A stretch of 12,132 nt of DNA from NCBI RefSeq assembly GCF_943913405.1, contig NZ_CALTYA010000062.1, positions 1 through 12,132 on the forward strand, given 5' to 3'. This DNA is from an uncultured Flavobacterium sp. Lineage in GTDB: Bacteria; Bacteroidota; Bacteroidia; Flavobacteriales; Flavobacteriaceae. The notes beneath the pieces were generated by a model. It was not told the DNA's origin. It worked only from the letters and a program-made list of their open reading frames with translations, and did not search any database. Made by a program: the position numbers and the translations under genes. Position 1 is the first letter of the stretch; every line of letters begins with the position of its first letter. Positions 6,975-11,796 of the stretch are shown here, piece after piece.

Positions 6975-7328
6975 ATGTATGAGAGAAAAACAATACCGAA
7001 CTTAAATTGTGGACTTGATCTTATAGGTGAAGTGCTCTACGGCAAATGGAAGATACGTTTGCTTTGGTTTATTAATGAAGGATTTCAAAGACCGAGCGAA
7101 TTGCAACGCAAAATACCAGATGCTTCACCCAGGGTTCTAAATATGCAGCTTAAGGAATTAGAAGATCATGAACTTGTTTCAAAAGTAATTTACCCTGTCG
7201 TGCCTCCAAAAGTGGAGTATAGCCTGACAGATTTTGGAAAAACGCTAATTCCCATAATTGCAGCCATTGGGGGCTGGGGAGAGGAGCATGAAGAGCGCTT
7301 ACGAAAGCTAATATTGAAAAGGTTATAA
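6975..7328 (+). CDS. HxlR-type winged-helix transcriptional regulator
   Basis: A 117-residue MarR-related DNA-binding protein of the HxlR family (PF01638). The core motif is complete: C12-GLDLIGEVLYG-K24-W25, RPSELQRKIPDASPRVLNMQLKELEDHELVSKVIY (recognition helix followed by the wing), and VEYSLTDFGKTLIPII. Cys12 is at the position that in studied relatives (YodB, HypR) senses electrophiles or oxidants by thiol chemistry, so redox or quinone-type sensing is likely but inferred. It is the only plus-strand gene. It diverges from the SDR gene and probably represses both promoters through the palindrome at 6918-6940. The start is fixed by the promoter lying 4 bp upstream, which implies a leaderless or nearly leaderless mRNA. 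Confidence 0.93.
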   Translation: MYERKTIPNLNCGLDLIGEVLYGKWKIRLLWFINEGFQRPSELQRKIPDASPRVLNMQLKELEDHELVSKVIYPVVPPKVEYSLTDFGKTLIPIIAAIGGWGEEHEERLRKLILKRL

Positions 7329-7331
7329 AAT

Positions 7332-7428
7332 TAAAACCTTTGTCAGAAAAAGCATTGAAGATAATCGGAACTGCTCCAATAATTAGCAATAATAAAATTT
7401 CCATCTTATTAAGCTTATCTTTTGACTG
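7332..7428 (-). pseudogene. Possible remnant of a membrane protein gene
   Basis: On the minus strand this reads ...SKDKLNKMEILLLLIIGAVP followed by IIFNAFSDKGFNFI, a hydrophobic segment bounded by charged residues, as in a transmembrane hairpin. It then runs antisense into the HxlR gene, where the composition stops looking like protein (PSPQWLQLWELAFF). Upstream it begins abruptly beside a 35-bp dispersed repeat. The best reading is the broken edge of a gene, but a chance hydrophobic frame in AT-rich DNA cannot be excluded. Confidence 0.25.
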
Positions 7429-7430
7429 CC

Positions 7431-7558
7431 GTCATTGCGAGGCACGAAGCAATCACATAATCAAAATCCGCAACGCTAGCGCGAGCGTCTCGCTCGTGCC
7501 AAATCAAAAATCACATTCGCAAAGTCATTGCGAGGCACGAAGCAATCACATAATCAAA
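7431..7558. repeat. 35-bp direct repeat pair with a hairpin between
   Basis: Two identical 35-bp copies at 7431-7465 and 7524-7558, start-to-start distance 93 bp. Each contains ATTGC-GAGGCACGAA-GCAAT, a 5-bp stem, within the GTCATTGCGAGGCACGAAGC motif, which I know as a widespread dispersed palindromic sequence of bacterial genomes. Between them, at 7479-7499, lies GC-G-CGAGCG-TCT-CGCTCG-T-GC, a GC-rich hairpin of another dispersed type. Noncoding; it fills most of the gap between the HxlR gene and rep5. Confidence 0.8.
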
Positions 7559-7566
7559 TTCTATAA

Positions 7567-7724
7567 AGTGTTCAGGATTTAAGATAGTTTGCGACTAAAT
7601 TAAACTCTACTTCCAGATTTGCCACCGAGCGATAGTGAACAGGCGAAGCAAATCATCCCAAACACAAAATCAACTTTCCCTTAAGCCAATTGCCCAAATC
7701 CGTTGTAGTAGCTATTATGTGCTG
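7567..7724 (-). repeat. Decayed attC-like repeat rep5 (core type III)
   Basis: The core matches rep7 and rep8 (ACTAAATTAA, GATTTGCCACC, GAGCGATAG, GGCGAAGCAAATCATCCC, CCAATTGCCCAAATCCGTTG). The left end is eroded: AGTGTTCAGGATTTA at 7567-7581 stands where others have AACGTTCTGGTACTA (9/15 identical). The right arm ATTATGTGC (7714-7722) has lost the leading G. Together with 7329-7430 and the direct repeats it accounts for the gap 7329-7753; no gene is seen there. Confidence 0.65.
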
Positions 7725-7753
7725 GTTTTTTCGCAACAAATTTTGATCTAATT

Positions 7754-8200
7754 TTATTTAACTTGTTCGTCATAAAATTTGTCATATTCGATTTTAGTTA
7801 GCCATCTATATTCACTATTTTCCGGATCTAAAGCCCTAAGCATTAAAATGCTTATTTTTTGATTTCCTTGTATACAAGCTCCATTTGATGTATAAATAGT
7901 TTCAGTATTGTTTTTATGCTTATTATAAATTTCCAAGATTTTGGAATATTTCTTTTCTCTTAATCCAATGAAAGCATAATATCTAACAAATGAATTTTCG
8001 TTTTCGGTTAAATATATTAAATCTTCTAAAGATGCTACTTTAAATAAATTTTCAAAAGCTTCATTTGTAGTTTCCCAATCAGGATAGATAACAGTTTCTT
8101 CAGATATTTTATTTACCGCTTCTTCAACTTTTGAGTTTAGTTTATGACTACAAGAAATAAATGAAGTGATTATAAAAATTGACAATATTATTCTTTTCAT
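7754..8200 (-). CDS. Small lipoprotein, HEAT-like segment (148 aa)
   Basis: An unassigned lipoprotein. The signal sequence MKRIILSIFIITSFIS is followed by C17 (lipobox F-I-S-C), so the mature protein should be lipid-anchored, facing the periplasm or the surface. Residues ~50-95 (FENLFKVASLEDLIYL, then NSFVRYYAFIGLREKKYSKI) look like helical pairs resembling a single HEAT/ARM-type repeat, a protein-binding scaffold. It also has a single later Cys in NGACIQGN. The ATG at 8198-8200 sits directly at the signal. It is a one-gene cassette whose end sequences match each other at 12 of 15 positions (7714-7728 against 8231-8245). No promoter is obvious, so expression likely depends on read-through. 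Confidence 0.75.
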   Translation of the reverse strand: MKRIILSIFIITSFISCSHKLNSKVEEAVNKISEETVIYPDWETTNEAFENLFKVASLEDLIYLTENENSFVRYYAFIGLREKKYSKILEIYNKHKNNTETIYTSNGACIQGNQKISILMLRALDPENSEYRWLTKIEYDKFYDEQVK

Positions 8201-8236
8201 TTTTTTCTTTTTAACCGCAAATTTTCTGATAAACTA

Positions 8237-8373
8237 GCACACAACATTCCGGCGCTTCACGCAGTTGAGAACTTCACAACCGATTATTTTCCACTAAAGA
8301 TAAAAATTCTTACGAAACGCAAACATGAACTTACCACAAAATTCGCAATTGCGAGAAACCGCTGTTAGCCGAC
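8237..8373 (-). repeat. attC-like cassette repeat rep6 (core type I)
   Basis: Arms GCACACAAC (8237-8245) and GTTAGCCGA (8364-8372) pair only at AAC/GTT. The core shares long identical blocks with rep4. The neighbouring gene stops 7 bp beyond the right arm. Confidence 0.72.
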
Positions 8374-8379
8374 GTTTTT

Positions 8380-8775
8380 TTATTTTCTTTTGAATATCCA
8401 TTTTATTTTTGAGTCTGCTTTCGGATAACTTTCTGTACAAGAGTTTCCTTCACAAAACCCAATTGACCATCCTGAAGGAAGCTTATAAAAATATCCCCAA
8501 CCTCTTTCTTTAATTAATCCTTGCTTTATTTCTATCGGTAACTCTGAAAACTTTCTGCCAACACTAATTCCTTCTTTAGTTACAAACTTACTTTCGGTTG
8601 TTTGTAAATAAACGGTGTCTGTATTTTTCAAAACCAAATCAAAATTTGCGGCATTTATTTTAATTGCTTTGGATTTTGATAACTGACTACTTGATGTTAA
8701 AATCGACTTTTCAGCTTTGGCATTTTGTCCAAAGACATTTATACTCAGAAATAGTAAGATTATATTCAGTTTCAT
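8380..8775 (-). CDS. Exported hypothetical protein (131 aa)
   Basis: A small unassigned exported protein. MKLNIILLFLSINVFGQ is a short signal peptide with the Bacteroidota FGQ end. The frame is open to 8817, but the added 14 residues are hydrophilic, precede the signal and overlap the degraded arm of rep7, so the ATG at 8775 is preferred. The mature protein has a Ser/Lys-rich start, a middle with beta strands (FDLVLKNTDTVYLQTTESKFV), and a C-terminal part with GRKFSELPIEIKQGL, WGYFYKLPSGWSIGFCEGNSC (residues split: two Cys four apart, a likely disulfide) and a basic end. One-gene cassette between rep6 and rep7. Its 5' end is a degenerate match to its 3' end (10/15). Confidence 0.72.
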   Translation of the reverse strand: MKLNIILLFLSINVFGQNAKAEKSILTSSSQLSKSKAIKINAANFDLVLKNTDTVYLQTTESKFVTKEGISVGRKFSELPIEIKQGLIKERGWGYFYKLPSGWSIGFCEGNSCTESYPKADSKIKWIFKRK

Positions 8776-8808
8776 TTTTCTTTCTGTTGAATCGTTAAGT
8801 TCTGAAAA

Positions 8809-8973
8809 TGTTGGCAAATGTCCCTCTACTACAATGAGTTTGGGACTAAATTAAGCCCATTCTTCGGATTTGCCACCCGAGCGATAGCGAACAGGCGAAG
8901 CAAATCATCCCAAATACAAAACTATCTTCCATTAAACCTAATTGCCCAAATCCGTTGTAGTGGCTGTTGGCAG
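8809..8973 (-). repeat. attC-like cassette repeat rep7 (core type III)
   Basis: Core with inverted blocks ACTACAA...TTTGGG and CCCAAA...TTGTAGT, plus internal GATTTGC...GCAAATC. The left arm is degraded (TGTTGGCAAATGTCC at 8809-8823, where CGTCGGCTAACGTTC would be expected from the cassette's other end); the right arm GTTGGCAG (8966-8973) is intact. The core is almost identical to rep8. Confidence 0.7.
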
Positions 8974-8981
8974 TAGCTTTT

Positions 8982-9560
8982 TTATTTTTTATTTAGTAAT
9001 TTATCTAACTCATCTTTGGCATCATCAATTCCTAATAATCTACTTTCAAAAACTCCAAAATAAGTTACATCGTCAATAGATAATCTTTCAAATTCATTTT
9101 CCATAATTCTTAAATATATTTTCTTTGGTGTTTCTTTGTTAGTTATTGTGTAATCAACAATTCTAAACGTATTTTGATGTTTTTTGCCTTCAATTTCCTG
9201 TTCAATTTCCGTTTTAAAAGTTAACTTTTCAAAACTTATGAGTTTGCTATTTTTCGATGTATTTTTCCAAATTATTCTTTCAATTTTACCAACTTTATAG
9301 TTCAGTTTTTTATTCAAGTCATATTTTGAAACTATTTTTATTATTTTACTAAATTCAGATAAGCTTAAATATCTTTTTGTTTTGTTATTGAATATATTTC
9401 CATCGTGTTCATTTTGGCTTTTATATTCATTACTAATTCTTAAACAAGTTTCTGAAAATTCAGTTTTAATGAAAGCTTCATTTTGTTTTTTATATTTAAT
9501 AAACGAGCAGAATAATAGAATTAAAGTTAAAAATAAGAAGTGTATTTTTTTAAATTTCAT
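8982..9560 (-). CDS. Membrane-anchored or exported hypothetical protein (192 aa)
   Basis: No family recognised. An N-terminal hydrophobic helix (about residues 7-22, HFLFLTLILLFCSFI) is a signal peptide or anchor; Cys18 lies in LLFC, a poor lipobox, so lipidation is doubtful. The rest is Lys/Glu/Asn-rich with probable beta strands around residues 100-150 (KLISFEKLTFKTEIEQE, TFRIVDYTIT, KKIYLRIMENEF) and a C-terminal acidic/basic helix (DDAKDELDKLLNKK). One-gene cassette, stop 8 bp from the rep7 arm. This is the second cassette whose two ends do not match (GTTGGCAGTAGC against GTTATGCGTCAC). Confidence 0.72.
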   Translation of the reverse strand: MKFKKIHFLFLTLILLFCSFIKYKKQNEAFIKTEFSETCLRISNEYKSQNEHDGNIFNNKTKRYLSLSEFSKIIKIVSKYDLNKKLNYKVGKIERIIWKNTSKNSKLISFEKLTFKTEIEQEIEGKKHQNTFRIVDYTITNKETPKKIYLRIMENEFERLSIDDVTYFGVFESRLLGIDDAKDELDKLLNKK

Positions 9561-9617
9561 ATCAGGATATGTTTGAAATTGTCGTTATTTTTCGGTCTTC
9601 TGTTCCTCCAAAGTGAC

Positions 9618-9779
9618 GCATAACGTTTTGGTACTACAATGAGTTTGGGACTAAATTAAGCCCATTCTTCGGATTTGCCACCCGAGCGATAGCGAACAGG
9701 CGAAGCAAATCATCCCAAATACAAAACCATCTTTCCATTAAGCCAATTGCCGAAATCCGTTGTAGTGGCTGTTGTGTGC
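9618..9779 (-). repeat. attC-like cassette repeat rep8 (core type III)
   Basis: Full-length type III copy with left arm GCATAAC (9618-9624, followed by GTTTTGGTACTACAATG) and right arm GTTGTGTGC (9771-9779). The arms of this copy pair poorly with each other, but the right arm pairs with the left arm of rep9, across the intervening gene. Confidence 0.75.
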
Positions 9780-9787
9780 AGTTTTTA

Positions 9788-10408
9788 TTATTCCTGCTCA
9801 TTAATCCGTTTTTCAATTATATCAATAGCAGAAGTAAGGGCTTCTTTCAATTGAAAGTAATTTTTATGTGTTTTTGCCACAGGATTTTCCCAATCATTAT
9901 TTCTAATTATATAAATTATGTAACCATTCTCAGAGCCATACCAACCTACGTCAAGCAAATAATTTTTAGGATAAGATACTTGCAACATATCTTCTTTTAG
10001 GTTTACTCTTGAAAAATCATTTTCAATATATGTCAAAATTCCACTTTTAAACTCAATATTTTCAAAAGGATTTTTCGGCATTTCAAACACTATCGGATGT
10101 GCTGTGTTTTCTTGATTTTCATGCCAATTCAATATTGCTCCAACATTATAATTTGAAATTATTTCGTCCGCGATTGGTGGAAAAAATGGGTATGTCCCTT
10201 TTTCCAACTTCTCACTTTTTAGAACTGTTATTTTAGGATGTATAAAACAATCGCTAAACTGATTTATTCTGTAAGACAAATGCAATTTTTTATCGTCAGA
10301 GATTATACTTAAATAATATTCGTCATAATCATCATCTTTAATGATATTCCATAAGTATAAATTCTCTTTATATTTTATCTTCCGCTTTCGCTTGTGTGAT
10401 ATTGCCAT
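9788..10408 (-). CDS. Cytosolic hypothetical protein (206 aa)
   Basis: An unassigned protein with no signal peptide or membrane segment. It begins with a basic stretch (MAISHKRKRKIKYKE) and goes on with acidic and aromatic segments (DDDYDEYYLSIISDD). Its last third (LLDVGWYGSENGYIIYIIRN, then a C-terminal helix KEALTSAIDIIEKRIN) recalls small single-domain immunity-type proteins, but this is an impression of composition, not a family match. One-gene cassette; its end sequences match at 14 of 15 positions (9771-9785 against 10443-10457), the best long match in the array with two intact arms. Stop codon is 8 bp from the rep8 arm. No promoter was identified. Confidence 0.72.
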   Translation of the reverse strand: MAISHKRKRKIKYKENLYLWNIIKDDDYDEYYLSIISDDKKLHLSYRINQFSDCFIHPKITVLKSEKLEKGTYPFFPPIADEIISNYNVGAILNWHENQENTAHPIVFEMPKNPFENIEFKSGILTYIENDFSRVNLKEDMLQVSYPKNYLLDVGWYGSENGYIIYIIRNNDWENPVAKTHKNYFQLKEALTSAIDIIEKRINEQE

Positions 10409-10447
10409 AATGTAAGTTCAAATTTTCGGTTTGTCATGCCCTAAAAT

Positions 10448-10585
10448 TGCACACAACGTTTCGCGGCCTTGCCTTCGTTGCGGAAGAAAGCGAGCTGAGT
10501 TCATTCCGCCAAGATAATGATTTTTCGTAAAGAAAATCATTGATGAACCTGACAACCGCAATGAGGCGAGACCGCTGTTACCAGC
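10448..10585 (-). repeat. attC-like cassette repeat rep9 (core type IV)
   Basis: The only copy of its core. Arms TGCACACAAC (10448-10457) and GTTACCAGC (10577-10585) do not pair outside AAC/GTT, but the inner layers do: CGGCCTTGCCTTCGTTGCGG against CCGCAATGAGGCGAGACCG, and an internal hairpin AATGATTTTTC-gtaaa-GAAAATCATT. Confidence 0.7.
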
Positions 10586-10589
10586 AGAT

Positions 10590-10991
10590 TTAATTGTAAA
10601 CCAATTTTTGCAACAATTCATCTAATTCATCATCAATATCAATATTTTCGTCTGAAAAATTACAGAGCTTTAATATCTCGGCGATTTCTATTTTCTTTCT
10701 TTTAAAATATTCAGTAGCCACATTTAATTCGCCGAGAAATTCGGTGTGAAATGCCAAGCCGTAAATTCCTAATGTAATAACAAATGGAACGTTATTCGCG
10801 TCAGATTCTAATGTTATTCTTGCGCCATTTATGTTTTCTTGGTCGCAAAGAATTTTACCCTTCTCAGAACCTTTTTTACCTATTGTATTTCCATTTTCAA
10901 AATCAATCCAATTTTCGCCCAAATCAATATTTACCGATATCACATCAGTTACATAAACTTTCGAGAAGATTTTCTGAAGGATTTTATTCAC
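10590..10991 (-). CDS. Cytosolic hypothetical protein, GTG start (133 aa)
   Basis: No family recognised. The frame is open as far as 11114, but everything beyond about 11013 is the rep10 arm and core. No ATG occurs in frame between that arm and the stop, so the GTG at 10989-10991 (VNKILQKIFSKVYVTDV) is the most likely start. The product lacks a signal peptide. A beta-rich N-terminal half (VYVTDVISVNIDLGENWIDF, GARITLESDANNVPFVITLGIYG) is followed by a helical, very acidic C-terminus (SDENIDIDDELDELLQKL). This layout resembles small immunity or chaperone-like proteins without matching one I can name. One-gene cassette; its ends match at 12 of 15 positions. Stop codon is 5 bp from the rep9 arm. 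Confidence 0.68.
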   Translation of the reverse strand: MNKILQKIFSKVYVTDVISVNIDLGENWIDFENGNTIGKKGSEKGKILCDQENINGARITLESDANNVPFVITLGIYGLAFHTEFLGELNVATEYFKRKKIEIAEILKLCNFSDENIDIDDELDELLQKLVYN

Positions 10992-11012
10992 GATGAGTTT
11001 TTTTAAAAATTT

Positions 11013-11153
11013 GCTGCCAACGTTTCGGGGCTTTGCGTTCGCGCGGGAAATCGAAGCAAAAAAGTTGATATTATTACTAAAGTTCAATTGAAAAACTACC
11101 ATTGAATTTTGCACTTCAGCCCGGCTGACGCAAAACCCTTTTTGTAGGCAACC
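11013..11153 (-). repeat. attC-like cassette repeat rep10 (core type II)
   Basis: Left arm GCTGCCAAC (11013-11021), right arm TTGTAGGCAACC (11142-11153). The crossover G of the right arm is a T here. The core is nearly identical to rep2 (GGGGCTTTGCGTTC, GGGAAATCGAAGCA, ATATTATTACTAAAG, ATTGAATTTTGCACTTCA). The right arm is a perfect inverted match to the left arm of rep11. Confidence 0.75.
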
Positions 11154-11158
11154 TTTTT

Positions 11159-11656
11159 TTATCTTATTAATTTTTCAAGGTCATTCTTATAAATAGTTTC
11201 ATATAAAATTTTAGGTGTCCGTTTACTTTGATTTTCAATATTTATGTTCGCACCTTTTTTTAAGAATAATTTTACAACATCAAAATCACTTCTTGAATTG
11301 AAAATCGCTGTCCATAAAGGTGGATTACCATAAATGTCTTGAATATTAATGTCGGCACCGTTATCCAAAAAGTATTTTCCTAATTCAGTAAGTTTTTCCT
11401 GTCCAACATAGTGTAAAACAGTGTACCCTAATTTGTCCTGTGAGTTAACATTTGCACCATTGTCTACGAGCCAATTGATTATGTCAACTTTATTTTCAAT
11501 TACTGAATTTATAAGTGCTGTTCTGTCGTCTCCGTCTTTTGCATCAATCCCAAATTCTAAAATAGTTTCTTTTAAAATTTCAATTTCTCCACGTCGGATA
11601 TTACCTCTCATTTCTTCTAATTTTTGGTCGCATTTTTTTGGTCTTCCTGCTTTCAT
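11159..11656 (-). CDS. Ankyrin-repeat protein (165 aa)
   Basis: A cytosolic protein with three ankyrin repeats, at about residues 44-74 (DRTALINSVIENKVDIINWL, then DNGANVN), 77-107 (GYTVLHYVG... FLDNGADIN) and 110-142 (GNPPLWTAIF... FLKKGANIN), and a partial helical cap after. The 'NGA-NVN/DIN' turns are canonical. Ankyrin repeats bind other proteins; the partner is unknown. The N-terminus MKAGRPKK contains a GRP core with basic residues, like an AT-hook, followed by a basic helix, so weak DNA contact is possible. The ATG at 11654-11656 is clear. One-gene cassette with perfectly matching 14-bp ends (11142-11155 and 11692-11705). Stop codon is 5 bp from the rep10 arm; no own promoter is seen. 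Confidence 0.9.
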   Translation of the reverse strand: MKAGRPKKCDQKLEEMRGNIRRGEIEILKETILEFGIDAKDGDDRTALINSVIENKVDIINWLVDNGANVNSQDKLGYTVLHYVGQEKLTELGKYFLDNGADINIQDIYGNPPLWTAIFNSRSDFDVVKLFLKKGANINIENQSKRTPKILYETIYKNDLEKLIR

Positions 11657-11691
11657 ATTTTTTATTCAAGTTAGGTTATCGCTATTGTCGT

Positions 11692-11796
11692 AAGGTTGCC
11701 TACAACGTTCTGGTACTACAGCGGGTTTGAGACTAAATTAAGCCCATTATTCGGATTTGCCACCCGAGCGATAGCGAACAGGCGAAGCAAATCATC
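11692..11796 (-). repeat. Truncated attC-like repeat rep11 (core type III)
   Basis: Left arm GCCTACAAC (11698-11706) and the first ~90 bp of the type III core follow rep8 closely as far as GGCGAAGCAAATCATC (ends 11796), then the sequence switches directly to the coding region of the next gene. The whole right half, including the second arm, is missing. Confidence 0.75.

Larger units (their letters stand above)
730..11796 (-). mobile_element. Integron-like gene cassette array without integrase in view
   Basis: Eleven attC-like elements separate ten or so units, nearly all single minus-strand genes that end 5-9 bp before the next arm. Spacing, common orientation, variable outer arms with conserved AAC/GTT inner ends, paired inner stems with extra bases, and lack of visible promoters in most units all fit an integron cassette array. 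The segment 4725-7566 carries five genes in both orientations and may be a captured chromosomal block or a break in the array. Without an intI gene or attI this stays an inference. Confidence 0.55.

Noticed and set aside
7150..7404. 84-aa minus-strand frame overlapping the HxlR gene
   Set aside because: Most of it is the complement of a well-supported HxlR coding region; only the short hydrophobic start is listed, as a doubtful remnant.
7431..7558. CRISPR array
   Set aside because: Only two copies, with a spacer of about 58 bp that itself contains a dispersed hairpin; no cas genes nearby.
7567..9779. Type III repeats as a structured regulatory RNA or tRNA-like element
   Set aside because: No tRNA or riboswitch landmarks; the copies lie at the 3' ends of unrelated genes and share arm logic with other core types, which fits recombination sites better.
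9634..9816. 60-aa minus-strand frame inside rep8
   Set aside because: It lies almost wholly within a type III repeat core that occurs in near-identical form at other gaps; it is repeat sequence, not a gene.
10418..10621. 67-aa minus-strand frame across rep9
   Set aside because: It spans the palindromic repeat and overlaps the end of a better gene; its composition (RFLPQRRQGRE) is that of the repeat.
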